The position numbers were made by a program, and so were the translations under genes. A DNA stretch of 46,934 nt from NCBI GenBank assembly GCA_017438525.1, contig JAFRVI010000078.1:1-46934 (forward strand), in the 5' to 3' direction. The stretch is from Clostridia bacterium (GTDB taxonomy: Bacteria > Bacillota > Clostridia > Oscillospirales > RGIG8002). Shown here in pieces: positions 37,907 through 46,446 of the stretch (its first letter is position 1; each line of letters begins with the position of its first letter). The notes under the pieces were generated by a model, which saw only the letters and a program-made list of their open reading frames with translations, was not told the origin of the DNA and did not search any database.

Positions 37907-38506
37907 ATGACAAAAACCAGATGGGCCGTGATACTTACCGTTATACTGCTGCTTATATCCGCCTTCGCCGCCGACGTCTCCGTCTTCGCGCGGGACTGCG
38001 AACAGCTGCGCGGCGACGTGCTGCGCCTGCACGTTATCGCGAACTCCGACTCCGAAGCCGACCAGGCGGTCAAGCTGGAGGTGCGCGACCTGCTGCTCGA
38101 AGAAACGAAAAGCCGCGTCGGAGACGCGGCTGATAAGGGCGATGCGGAGATATATTTCAGAGAAAACGCGGCTGAATTGACCGAAAAGGTCAACACGTTC
38201 CTTGCGGAAAAGGGCTTCGACTACGGCGCGGAGATTTCACTCTCGCGCTCCTACTTCGACACGCGCGAATATGACGGCAACACGCTGCCGTCCGGCGATT
38301 ACGACGCGCTGAAGGTCGTGCTCGGCGAGGGAGAAGGCAAAAACTGGTGGTGCGTTATGTTCCCGCCGCTTTGCGTTTCGGCGGCGAAAGGAAACGAGCT
38401 GCCCGCGCGCGATTACAAACTTATGCAGAGCGGGAACGAAACTGGTTACAAGATCAAGCTGAAAATCGTCGAGTGGTTCCGGTTTTTGAAAAACCTATTC
38501 AGCTGA
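37907..38506 (+). CDS. spoIIR: Stage II sporulation protein R
   Basis: This 199-residue secreted protein has an N-terminal signal/anchor (WAVILTVILLLISAFA) and the SpoIIR signature VLRLHVIANSDSEADQAVKLEVRD, followed by PSGDYDALKVVLGEGEGKNWWCVMFPPLCV. In B. subtilis it is sent from the forespore and triggers processing of pro-sigma-E in the mother cell. Of three nearby ATG codons (37898, 37901, 37907) the last has the best distance from AAAAGGA. The gene ends 6 bp from the convergent glucosaminidase gene. Confidence 0.95.
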   Translation: MTKTRWAVILTVILLLISAFAADVSVFARDCEQLRGDVLRLHVIANSDSEADQAVKLEVRDLLLEETKSRVGDAADKGDAEIYFRENAAELTEKVNTFLAEKGFDYGAEISLSRSYFDTREYDGNTLPSGDYDALKVVLGEGEGKNWWCVMFPPLCVSAAKGNELPARDYKLMQSGNETGYKIKLKIVEWFRFLKNLFS

Positions 38507-38512
38507 CGGCGG

Positions 38513-39517
38513 TTATTCTCCCGACGCTTTTTTGTAAGAAGCGAGTATTTTTGCGGCGTATTCCTTATCCGCCGCCCAGTTGCCTCCGCCGAGGTCGTTC
38601 CAGTTCGGCGCGCAGCCGCGCGTCACGAGATTAAAGCGCGGATCGATCTTCGCCGTTCCGGACGGGAGCGGCGATTTGCAGGCGTAGGCGTAGAGGTGCT
38701 GTATCTGCGCTTCCACGCCGAGCGCGGCGGTATCGAAGCGGCACAGCGTGTTGTTTTCGCTTATGTATCCGGTTACGCCGAGGCCGCAGAAGTTGTTATC
38801 CGACGGAACGACGTAATACCCCTCCGGGCGCGGGCCGTTTTTATAAACCCATTCGCCGCCCTCGTATACGTGGTATCCGTTCGGGCGGTTGAATCTGAAC
38901 CAGCCGGTCTCGATTATCGCCTGCAGATACGCTATATCGCCGCGCACGCCGTATTTCGCGCCGATTGAGAGGTAGTATCCGATGAGCTCGTCGAGCGAAC
39001 AGGTCAGCCGCATTTCGCTATTATGCGCGTCGGAGTATGCGAGAAGCTGCGATTTCGTCAGCACCGACCTGCCGAGTATCGCGATTTCGCCGGTTTGGTC
39101 TTCGGATGAAGACGGTGCGGACGAACCCGAATATGCGTCCGCCGAGCTTGATACGGAGCTTGAACTTGACTTTGAAGAGGAGGTCGAACTCGACTTCGTG
39201 GAAGATGAGCTTCCCGCAGACGACGGCGCGCTTTCGGAAGCGGCGGTCGAACCGGAGCCGCTTTCGCTTCCCGATCCGCTGTCTTCGGAAAATTCCGCCG
39301 CCGCGTTGGCTTCCTTCAGGTTGAAGGAAAAGTACCCGCTGCTCCTCGCGCTGCTGCTAACGCGGGCGTTCGCCGCAACGATCTGCCGTATCTTCCCGTA
39401 GTCGGCGACGTAATCGTTTTCCGAGAAAGTGAAGAAGGTCAATACTGCCACGCCGAAAAACAGCGCCGCCATTACGCCGGTGATTATTTTAAGCATACGC
39501 TTCGTCTTCGCTTCCAA
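38513..39517 (-). CDS. Membrane-anchored glucosaminidase-like wall hydrolase with Ser-rich linker
   Basis: This 334-residue protein has one membrane helix (IITGVMAALFFGVAVLTFF), an extracellular Ser/Gly/Glu-rich low-complexity linker (about 75-150) and a C-terminal domain resembling the N-acetylglucosaminidase/lysozyme-like family (AYLQAIIETGWFRF with a candidate catalytic Glu; CGLGVTGYISENN; ALGVEAQIQHLYAYAC; NWNDLGGGNWAAD). It should cut peptidoglycan. The TTG at 39517 with GGGAGG at 7 nt is the start; upstream frame extension is excluded because the promoter (39546-39574) lies inside it. It converges on spoIIR, but a link to sporulation is only a guess. Confidence 0.8.
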   Translation of the reverse strand: MEAKTKRMLKIITGVMAALFFGVAVLTFFTFSENDYVADYGKIRQIVAANARVSSSARSSGYFSFNLKEANAAAEFSEDSGSGSESGSGSTAASESAPSSAGSSSSTKSSSTSSSKSSSSSVSSSADAYSGSSAPSSSEDQTGEIAILGRSVLTKSQLLAYSDAHNSEMRLTCSLDELIGYYLSIGAKYGVRGDIAYLQAIIETGWFRFNRPNGYHVYEGGEWVYKNGPRPEGYYVVPSDNNFCGLGVTGYISENNTLCRFDTAALGVEAQIQHLYAYACKSPLPSGTAKIDPRFNLVTRGCAPNWNDLGGGNWAADKEYAAKILASYKKASGE

Positions 39518-39545
39518 ACCGTCGCCTCCCTCTCTCTTTCGACAT

Positions 39546-39574
39546 AATATAACACAAAATCGCGCGGTTGTCAA
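39546..39574 (-). promoter_or_regulatory. Consensus promoter of the glucosaminidase-like gene
   Basis: On the minus strand TTGACA (39569-39574), 17 bp, TATATT (39546-39551). It forces the gene start to lie below 39540. Confidence 0.85.
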
Positions 39575-39626
39575 AGTTATTATCTTCCTGAAACACTTTG
39601 CGGCGCAGGTATGAGAAAATCGGGGG

Positions 39627-39655
39627 TTGTATTAAGCGCGTTTTTATCGTATAAT
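39627..39655 (+). promoter_or_regulatory. Promoter giving a leaderless metallophosphoesterase mRNA
   Basis: TTGTAT (39627-39632), 17 bp, TATAAT (39650-39655). The expected transcription start, 6-7 bp on, coincides with the ATG at 39662, and no SD is present. Confidence 0.65.
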
Positions 39656-39661
39656 TGACGT

Positions 39662-40516
39662 ATGGTCATTTACGTTTTGATTGCGGTCGCGGCCGTTTTT
39701 CTCGCCGCGGCGCTGATCTCCACCTTTACGCTCCGAACGACGCGGATGGAGATCCCGATCCGGAACCTGCCGGACGAATTCGACGGCTTCAAGCTCGTCC
39801 ACATATCCGACCTGCACAACGCCTCCTTTGGAAAAAGCAACGGGCGGCTTATTTCGCGTATAAAGAATTGCAAACCCGACTGCGTGCTTATGACCGGAGA
39901 TTTCGCCGGCGGCGTTTCGTTCGAGCATCCGGAAAAAGGCGCCGCGCACAAGCTATGGCTCGGACTGAAACCCCTGCCCGTCTACGTTTCGCTCGGCAAC
40001 CACGAGCTGCGGCTCGTTTATCGCCATAACGACCTGCTCGAAAAGCAGCGCGCCGATCTGCGCAAGACCGGCTGCGTACTGCTCGACAACTCCGCCCGAC
40101 GCATCGAAAGGAACGGCGCGCACGTCAATCTTTTCGGCCTCTCGCTCGAAGGCGCGAGGCATAAAGGCGTGCACCCGTTCCGCATTCCCGACGGCGCGTT
40201 CGAAGGGCCGCTGAAGCCGGTCGACGGCGAAGTTAATATACTTATGGCGCACGTCCCGCAGTTTTTCCCGCAGTACGCCGACGCCGGATACGACCTCGTT
40301 TTAAGCGGGCATATACACGGCGGCATCGTGCGCATTCCCGGGCTCGGCGGCGTATTTTCTCCGACACGGCGGCTTTTCCCCGAATACTGCTACGGTCTGT
40401 ATGAACGCGGAAAGACGAAGATGTTCGTGACCGCGGGGCTCGGACGCGCGCTGATACCGCTCCGTTTCCTCTGCCGTCCGGAAGTTGCGGAAATAGTCTT
40501 GAAAAAAGAGCGGTAA
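39662..40516 (+). CDS. Membrane-anchored metallophosphoesterase
   Basis: This 284-residue calcineurin-type phosphoesterase has one N-terminal membrane helix and the metal-binding motifs HISDLHN (D-x-H), LMTGDFAGG (GD), LGNHE (GNHE) and LSGHIHGG (GH-x-H). It is like YkuE/YaeI, which hydrolyse phosphodiester or pyrophosphate bonds such as lipid A-related or UDP-diacylglucosamine substrates in other bacteria; the substrate here is unknown. The mRNA is probably leaderless. The next gene has its own promoter overlapping the end of this one. Confidence 0.9.
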   Translation: MVIYVLIAVAAVFLAAALISTFTLRTTRMEIPIRNLPDEFDGFKLVHISDLHNASFGKSNGRLISRIKNCKPDCVLMTGDFAGGVSFEHPEKGAAHKLWLGLKPLPVYVSLGNHELRLVYRHNDLLEKQRADLRKTGCVLLDNSARRIERNGAHVNLFGLSLEGARHKGVHPFRIPDGAFEGPLKPVDGEVNILMAHVPQFFPQYADAGYDLVLSGHIHGGIVRIPGLGGVFSPTRRLFPEYCYGLYERGKTKMFVTAGLGRALIPLRFLCRPEVAEIVLKKER

Positions 40517-40527
40517 CGGTGTATAAT
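40499..40527 (+). promoter_or_regulatory. Promoter of the Ser/Asp-rich surface protein gene
   Basis: TTGAAA (40499-40504), 17 bp, TATAAT (40522-40527); AGGCGG lies before the GTG at 40558. The -35 overlaps the last codons of the upstream gene. Confidence 0.75.
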
Positions 40528-40557
40528 CAATTTATCAATTCATAGGCGGATGATATC

Positions 40558-41595
40558 GTGAAAGCAAAAACCGTTTTGATTTTCATATTGATCCTGCTGC
40601 TCGCCTGCATTCCCTGCCTCGTTTCTCTGGCGGAGGGCGATTCGGAGAGTTCCCCCGACGCGCCCGATTCTTCCGTGAGCACGGAGATCGAGGCCTCGAG
40701 CAGCGACGAGCAGGAATCCGAGAGTTCAGCTCCTGACGGCGACGGTGATTCCGACAGCTCCGAATCCGACGAGTCGGACTCCTCGACGCGAAGCAAAAGC
40801 AGCGACAAGCCGGAATCAAGCTCTTCCGGTTCCCGTTTCAGCGGCGATCCGGTGCAGGGCAAGACGCCGAAGTTCGCCGACCTCAAACTCGGCGACGGCG
40901 ATCCCGACGACGGAAAGGATTTCAAACTCGAGCCCGAGGAAAACGACGGGTATTACGAAGTCACCATCCGCAACACCGAGGCCAAGGGCATGAAGGGCAA
41001 CGACAACTTCCGCATCGCTTTCGACGGATGCGACGTTTGGGTGCCGATCGAGATACCCGCCTCCTGCGTCGAGGACGACCACATCAACTCAAAGCTCATC
41101 GTTTCTTACGGTCCGGTCAACGGGACCGTGATGGACAAGGTCAGCTCCTCGGTGCAGTCCACCCACATACTGCAGACCTTCACCCTCGCGATGACCGCCT
41201 ACAACGTCAAGGGACAGCCGAAAGATCTGAACACCTTCGACGGCAAGATGAAGTTCGTTTACGGCGTAAACGCCGCCTGCGTCAATCAATTCAAGCGCGA
41301 CGGCAAGCTTGCGCTGATGGTGTATAACACCGAAACGCGTTCGCTCGACTCCGTCGAGTACTCGCTCGATGAAGGCAAGAGCGAGATCACGGTCTACTCC
41401 TCCGCCTCCGGCAGTTTCTTCCTCATCAATTCCGCCGCGATAGATACCTCTACGTCAATAAAGCTGAATTCCAACGCGCCGTTTTTGAAGGTAGCGCTGA
41501 TCACCGGCGCGCTCATGTCCATCGGTGCTTCGATCGCGCTCATCGTCCTGATCGTGATAAAGAACAGGAAGAACAGATTCGCCAAAGCGGAATAA
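40558..41595 (+). CDS. Ser/Asp-rich, membrane-anchored surface protein
   Basis: I do not recognise a family. The 345-residue protein has a signal peptide (MKAKTVLIFILILLLACIPC), an acidic Ser/Asp/Glu-rich linker (about 25-95), a beta-rich globular region (about 100-300) and a C-terminal membrane helix (VALITGALMSIGASIALIVL) with a basic tail (KNRKNR). It is therefore predicted to be a type I-like single-pass protein (N-terminus outside) with a stalk of Ser/Asp repeats. It has no sortase motif or dockerin. The GTG start has AGGCGG upstream and its own promoter. The nearest terminator hairpin is at 41730-41766. Confidence 0.75.
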   Translation: MKAKTVLIFILILLLACIPCLVSLAEGDSESSPDAPDSSVSTEIEASSSDEQESESSAPDGDGDSDSSESDESDSSTRSKSSDKPESSSSGSRFSGDPVQGKTPKFADLKLGDGDPDDGKDFKLEPEENDGYYEVTIRNTEAKGMKGNDNFRIAFDGCDVWVPIEIPASCVEDDHINSKLIVSYGPVNGTVMDKVSSSVQSTHILQTFTLAMTAYNVKGQPKDLNTFDGKMKFVYGVNAACVNQFKRDGKLALMVYNTETRSLDSVEYSLDEGKSEITVYSSASGSFFLINSAAIDTSTSIKLNSNAPFLKVALITGALMSIGASIALIVLIVIKNRKNRFAKAE

Positions 41596-41646
41596 CAGAC
41601 GGCCACGTCAGGAATAAAACTCCATAACAAACTCCCCCACACTTTT

Positions 41647-41825
41647 GGGCGTACAGATAAGGGATACACCGGTCTTAAAACGGATCTTTTGCTTCGAACG
41701 AGACGTTCATCGTTCAGGCAAAACAACAAAACAGCGGTCATACTTGACGTATGGCCGCTGTTTTTTGTGAAGTTTGAGTGGGAAACAGCCGTTCAAAACC
41801 CGACTTATCCCTTATCTGCACGCCC
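41647..41825. mobile_element. MITE-like element with 20-bp inverted ends
   Basis: The ends 41647-41666 and 41806-41825 are inverted copies matching at 19 of 20 positions (GGGCGTACAGATAAGGGATA on the left; the right end has G for the underlying A). Weaker inverted similarity continues for about 25 bp inside. The 179-bp body codes for nothing convincing and holds a hairpin (41730-41762). No clear target duplication is seen. It fills most of the 300-bp gap between the Ser/Asp-rich surface protein gene and the solute-binding protein gene. Confidence 0.6.
41730..41766. terminator. Bidirectional terminator inside the MITE-like element
   Basis: AACAGCGGTCATAC (41730-41743) pairs with 41749-41762 (one G-T pair), with T-runs on both strands. 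It could end both convergent genes. Confidence 0.85.
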
Positions 41826-41898
41826 TTTGATATGCGGGCGCCGTTATGGTATCGGGACTTTTTATGCGTCTGTTGAATAGTAACGGTTACTCTTTCAC

Positions 41899-43188
41899 TC
41901 ATTCCAGACTCCCGTATTTTGCCACGGCTTCATCGATTGTCAAGGTCCCCCTTCCGACCCGATAAGAAGCGAGACGTACCTGAACGGCGAGCGTATCCTC
42001 GATTCCGAGCGCGGTCGGTGAAACGATAAGGTCCGACGCGACATCATCGAGGGGGGCGTACACCTTGTCGAAGGACAGATCGTTTAACGGAGCGATCAGA
42101 CGTTTTACGGACGCCATCTGATTCAATTCCGTTTTTGAGATGATAAAACGCATGAATTCATTCGTCATATCCAGATTGTCGCAGGAACTGTTGACGGAAA
42201 ACTGAACGGAAGGAGTGTCAAGGAAATACCCGCCCTTGTCAGTCGTCGGGATCGGAGCGAAGGTATAGGAAAACGGATGCGCGATAAAAGCTTCCAATTG
42301 ACTTTCGCGTTTGCCCGTCCCCGATACCGTATCGGCCGTGCAGATCATCATCGGAACATCCCCCTCAAAGAAGCGCATGATAACCTCGGCATAGTTATCG
42401 CTTATCTCGTCGCATTTTTCCAGATTGACGCATCCTTTATCGATCAGCTGAGAGAGCACTTCGAGAGCCGGACGCATATATTCACCCGCCGCGGGATCGC
42501 ATTCATTTGCAGGAGCTACCATCTCCGGATGCTCGGCCAGCGTTCCCGCAAAACCCAGGTAAACGACCGTATTCATAAAACAGCTGGATGGCTTTTCGCT
42601 GTACCCCATCATTGGGCTTTCGTATCCTTTTTCACGGAACGACGCGCAAACGTCGATAAGTTCCCGCAAAGTCACGGGCACTTTAAGCCCTTCTTTTTCA
42701 AAAAGATCGTTGTTGATCAGCATCCCGTAGGAAGTGGAAAAGATCGGAACAGTAAGCACGCGCCCCTGTGAGTCACGGTTGAGCAGGCCGGGACGGATGC
42801 AGTCCAGATCCAGTCCGAGAGTATCGTCGGCAAGATTTTCCATATGGGCGAAAACCTCGTCATAAGCGGGGTTGCCGGTCATCCAGCTGAACGAAAAGAA
42901 AATGTTCGGCGCGTCGTTTCCTTCCAGAACGGTTGCGAGCGAGTTTTCGTAGTCGTCGAGTTTCGTGTAGCTCATTTCAACGTTTGGGTAATACTCGTTG
43001 AAACGGTCGAATTCCGCTTCAAGCGCCTCGAAGTTGCCGTAAGAGCCGGCTACATTGATCTTGCACTCGGCGGCTTTGTCCAGTTTGGGTTCAAAACCCT
43101 TTTGTTCCGCCTGCTGATTCGCGGAACTGCAGGCGGCCGAGCCGAGAATCATTAACGCCGCCAGAATTATGTTAAAGATTCTTTTCAT
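41899..43188 (-). CDS. Extracellular solute-binding lipoprotein (family 1)
   Basis: This 429-residue lipoprotein has a lipobox (MILGSAAC; Cys about 20) and the SBP family 1 fold: FEALEAEFDRFNEYYPNV near the start, TYSFAPIPT-like and later FMNTVVYLGFAG segments. The family normally delivers sugars or peptides to ABC transporters. No permease or ATPase gene lies nearby; instead it follows and overlaps (17 bp) the histidine kinase gene. It may present a ligand to that kinase's outer sensor domain, or serve a transporter elsewhere. Confidence 0.85.
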   Translation of the reverse strand: MKRIFNIILAALMILGSAACSSANQQAEQKGFEPKLDKAAECKINVAGSYGNFEALEAEFDRFNEYYPNVEMSYTKLDDYENSLATVLEGNDAPNIFFSFSWMTGNPAYDEVFAHMENLADDTLGLDLDCIRPGLLNRDSQGRVLTVPIFSTSYGMLINNDLFEKEGLKVPVTLRELIDVCASFREKGYESPMMGYSEKPSSCFMNTVVYLGFAGTLAEHPEMVAPANECDPAAGEYMRPALEVLSQLIDKGCVNLEKCDEISDNYAEVIMRFFEGDVPMMICTADTVSGTGKRESQLEAFIAHPFSYTFAPIPTTDKGGYFLDTPSVQFSVNSSCDNLDMTNEFMRFIISKTELNQMASVKRLIAPLNDLSFDKVYAPLDDVASDLIVSPTALGIEDTLAVQVRLASYRVGRGTLTIDEAVAKYGSLE

Positions 43189-45724
43189 TTTTGTTTTTCC
43201 CTTCTTTAATCTTTCGGATTTCTTTGATTACAAGTTTGACGTCCACGGGCTTGGCGATATGTCCGTCCATTCCCGCGTTCAGACATTCGGTGACGTTTTC
43301 TGAAAACGCGTCCGCCGTCATCGCGATAATGGGGATCGACGCGGCCCACGGATCCTCCAGCTTGCGGATCGCCCTCGTGGCGTCAAGTCCGTTCATTTCC
43401 GGCATCTGCACGTCCATAAAGATCAGCGTATAGAGCCCTTCCTCCGCCTCTCTCATCATGTCGACGCAAACGCGGCCGTTTTCCGCACGATCCGCGGTAA
43501 TGCCGAACATACCGAGCATCGCCTTTATGATCTCCCAGTTGATGTCGTTATCCTCTGCCACAAGGATATGTACTCCTTCAAGGTCCGAATAGTCGTCTTC
43601 CGGCTCGACGGATTTGATTTCCTTTCCGAGCAGCTGGCTGATCTTGTCATAAAGCGTGGAGCGGAAAAGCGGCTTGCTGACGAAGCCGTTGGCTCCCGCC
43701 TTCTTCGCCTCTTCTTCGACTTCTGACCTGTCGTATGCGGATATCAGCAGGATTGGGATATTTTCGTCTATTTCCGAGCGGATTTTGCGTACCGTTTCGA
43801 TGCCGTTTATATCCGGCATCTTCCAGTCGAGTATGATAACGTCGTAGTTCCGCCCTTCATTACGGCGTTTCGAAACCATACTGAGCGCCTCCGCGCCGCT
43901 CTTCGCGCATTCCGCCGCGGCGCCCATGGATTCGAGCGTGTCCGCGGCCGTTTTGAGAAGCACTTCGTCGTCGTCGACGACAAGAACGTCGATCGAATCG
44001 AGCATCATATCGTCTCTTTGTCTGTCGGATACGGGAATATCTATGACGACGGTAAACGTCGTCCCTTTGCCTTCTTCGCTCCGGCATTCGATCGTTCCGC
44101 CCATCAGGTCGACCATCTTTTTGGTAATCGCAAGACCGAGTCCCGTCCCCTGGATACTGTTCACGCGGCTGTCCGTCTGACGCGAAAACGGCTGGAACAT
44201 CCTTTCCATAAATTCCGGAGTCATGCCGATTCCGGTATCGGAAACCCGATATGTCAACTTCACGCAGCCGGAGACGGAGCTTTCCTCTTCCTTCATATCC
44301 ACGCTGACGCTGCCGCCGGGCTCGGTGTATTTGACGGCGTTGGAAAGGATATTGATATAGATCTGATTCAGTCTGAGCTGATCGGCGTACAGATACTCTT
44401 TTTCCATGCGGTTGACGCGGAAGTTGAAATCTATGTTTTTCTCTTTCACCATCGGCTGAGACAGGTTGACGAGATTCTCGACCGTTTCAACTACGGAAAA
44501 CGTCACAGGCGACAGATTCAATTTCCCGCTTTCCACCTTCGAGATATCCAGAATATCGTTGATCAGCGTCAGCAAGTGGTTGCCGGCAAGACCGATCTTG
44601 CGAAGACTTTCTCCCGTCGCTTCGGTATCTCCGAGATTCTTTTGCGCGATCGTCGTCAGACCGATGATGGCATTCATCGGAGTCCGGATATCGTGAGACA
44701 TTGCGGAAAGAAAATCGGTTTTCGCTTTATTGGCGGAATCCGCTTCCATTGCCGCCTTTCGCAGTTTTTTATTGAAATATTGAACGAACAGCAGATCTAT
44801 AACGAACAATACCAGCAGACCGGCTGAAACAACTCCGATCAGAAGCCAGTTCTGCGTATTTACGTTCAGATCCGACTCCGGAATAAGACTCAGCAAGGCC
44901 CACTCGACCGATTTCGCGATCGGAGTATAGGCAAGCAGCATTTTTTCTCCCCGGGAGTTAAGAATCGCAATGGAGCCCGTGGCGGACGTTATTTCGGCGT
45001 GAAGACTTTCAAGAAGAGCCGGATCCGAGGGGTTATACGACTTATAGAACTCAAAAAAGTTTGAGTTCTTGAACGTTTTGCTTTTTATGGTATAATCGCC
45101 GTCGAAATCGATCATGGCTATTTCCGCATTCTCGAATTCTTCCTGCGGGAATATCCACTTCTGCTCCAGCTCGGATATGGGCAGCACACGAAGCAGAACG
45201 GCCTCTTTACCGATACCGTCGTCGGAATCGCGGAGCATTATCTTGTTGCAGAAAGCGAGAGACTGTTCGCCGTTCATCGGATTCGTATAGGCGCGAGAAA
45301 TATTTATGGATTCGCCGATGTCCGATATCCACGACGTAGCGTCCAGAAAATCTATATTCTTATAAGACACTTCGTAGTCGTCATCGTTGCCCGGACGAGA
45401 TCGCGTTGATACGCCCGTTTTGCTGTCAAGATAGATCAGATGAGCGGACGCATTCGGCAGCACGTGAGAAATACGGATAAAAGCAGCGGCTTCTTCCATG
45501 GACATTTCCCTGCTGTTGATATACCGCGCCCATACGTCGCAAATACGCTGTTCGCCTTCCAGATAGTTTTCGGTGACACGCTCCATAGCGACGGTGGAGT
45601 TTTCAAATTGTTCGGTTTGCCTTTGCAGATTGCTCTTGCTGTCAAATATGGTATAAACCGCGACAAAGGCAAGGATCGCGACCATAATCAGGACGTTGAT
45701 TACGATTATTCCCGTTCTTTTCAT
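43172..45724 (-). CDS. Hybrid sensor histidine kinase with two receiver domains
   Basis: This 850-residue kinase has two membrane helices (about 7-25 and 280-300) with a long extracellular sensor region resembling dCache between them. Then HisKA (LSAMSHDIRTPMNAI, phospho-accepting His), HATPase (GTGLGLAITKKMV and DTGIGM boxes), receiver 1 (VLVVDDDE; ILDWKMPD) and receiver 2 (ILVAEDNDIN; FMDVQMPEMNG). Such hybrids pass phosphate His-Asp-His-Asp via an Hpt protein; here the Hpt gene lies just upstream. No output response regulator is next to it. The ATG at 45724 has AAAGGCGG upstream. Confidence 0.95.
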   Translation of the reverse strand: MKRTGIIVINVLIMVAILAFVAVYTIFDSKSNLQRQTEQFENSTVAMERVTENYLEGEQRICDVWARYINSREMSMEEAAAFIRISHVLPNASAHLIYLDSKTGVSTRSRPGNDDDYEVSYKNIDFLDATSWISDIGESINISRAYTNPMNGEQSLAFCNKIMLRDSDDGIGKEAVLLRVLPISELEQKWIFPQEEFENAEIAMIDFDGDYTIKSKTFKNSNFFEFYKSYNPSDPALLESLHAEITSATGSIAILNSRGEKMLLAYTPIAKSVEWALLSLIPESDLNVNTQNWLLIGVVSAGLLVLFVIDLLFVQYFNKKLRKAAMEADSANKAKTDFLSAMSHDIRTPMNAIIGLTTIAQKNLGDTEATGESLRKIGLAGNHLLTLINDILDISKVESGKLNLSPVTFSVVETVENLVNLSQPMVKEKNIDFNFRVNRMEKEYLYADQLRLNQIYINILSNAVKYTEPGGSVSVDMKEEESSVSGCVKLTYRVSDTGIGMTPEFMERMFQPFSRQTDSRVNSIQGTGLGLAITKKMVDLMGGTIECRSEEGKGTTFTVVIDIPVSDRQRDDMMLDSIDVLVVDDDEVLLKTAADTLESMGAAAECAKSGAEALSMVSKRRNEGRNYDVIILDWKMPDINGIETVRKIRSEIDENIPILLISAYDRSEVEEEAKKAGANGFVSKPLFRSTLYDKISQLLGKEIKSVEPEDDYSDLEGVHILVAEDNDINWEIIKAMLGMFGITADRAENGRVCVDMMREAEEGLYTLIFMDVQMPEMNGLDATRAIRKLEDPWAASIPIIAMTADAFSENVTECLNAGMDGHIAKPVDVKLVIKEIRKIKEGKNKNEKNL

Positions 45725-45794
45725 AACTTTTAACCGCCTTTGATAATCACCGCGATATAAAGAAACGCTATAAACCGTTTCTCCATCTCGGCTC

Positions 45795-46136
45795 TCATTT
45801 CACAAGTTCTGTAAGCTCGTTTGTTTTCAAAACGATCTGATTATGCAGTTTATCGTAATCTCCCGGCGTTTTATTGCGAAGCAGTTCGGTGAGTTCGCAT
45901 ATCGGATCGAATATCGGTACCAGCGCCAGATTGCCGACGGCGCCCTTCAGCTTGTGGGCGACATTAAAAGCGCGGTCGAGATCCCCATCCTTCAGCGCTT
46001 CGCCGAGCATGTCCGTCCGGAGCTCGTCAACGCACATTCCGACGAGCCGCAGATAAAGCGCTTCGTTGTTTCCGCAGCGCGGGAGAGCTTTTTCAACCTC
46101 GGCGCCGAAATCCTTCAACTTCTCTATTGTAAGCAT
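45795..46136 (-). CDS. Histidine phosphotransfer (Hpt) protein
   Basis: This 113-residue, all-helical protein has the Hpt signature FNVAHKLKGAVGNLAL, whose His is the phospho-acceptor. It should take phosphate from a receiver of the hybrid kinase encoded 70 bp downstream. The ATG at 46136 has GGAGG at 9 nt; an upstream in-frame start is not supported. It lies 25 bp after the HTH gene. Confidence 0.9.
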   Translation of the reverse strand: MLTIEKLKDFGAEVEKALPRCGNNEALYLRLVGMCVDELRTDMLGEALKDGDLDRAFNVAHKLKGAVGNLALVPIFDPICELTELLRNKTPGDYDKLHNQIVLKTNELTELVK

Positions 46137-46161
46137 AATCGCAAACCTCCGTATTTCATAA

Positions 46162-46377
46162 TCACACACGCTTTTCGTCAGGGATGAATTCCATTATATC
46201 ATCCGCCTTAACGCCCAGCGCGTTGCATATTTTTCCGATCACGTCCGTTGTCACGGCTTCCCCTTTTCCCAGCTTGTAGATTTGATACTGAGTCAACTGC
46301 GCCTTCTCTTTGAGATCTTTCTTTTTCAAGTTTCGATCCAAAAGAATATGCCACAGTTTCTTATAGCTTGTAGCCAT
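46162..46377 (-). CDS. Small Cro/CI-type HTH regulator
   Basis: This 71-residue protein is a single XRE/Cro-type helix-turn-helix: ATSYKKLWHILLDRNLKKKD then QLTQYQIYKLGKGEAVTTDV and ICNALGVKADDIMEFI. The ATG at 46377 with GGAGG is chosen over one 21 bp upstream, which lies before the SD. It opens the Hpt-kinase-SBP operon and probably represses its own promoter at 46418-46446. Confidence 0.9.
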   Translation of the reverse strand: MATSYKKLWHILLDRNLKKKDLKEKAQLTQYQIYKLGKGEAVTTDVIGKICNALGVKADDIMEFIPDEKRV

Positions 46378-46417
46378 TCCGATTCCTCCGATATACATTT
46401 AAATCTAATTATTCTTT

Positions 46418-46446
46418 ATTATATAGCGAGAATTTGAATATTTCAA
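46418..46446 (-). promoter_or_regulatory. Promoter and operator-like palindromes of the HTH operon
   Basis: On the minus strand TTGAAA (46441-46446), 17 bp, TATAAT (46418-46423). A perfect 13-bp palindrome TTGAATATTTCAA (46434-46446) overlaps the -35. Further inverted repeats (AATTTGAA at 46431 with TTCAAATT at 46462; AATACT at 46445 with AGTATT at 46471) mark a likely operator for the HTH protein. Confidence 0.75.
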
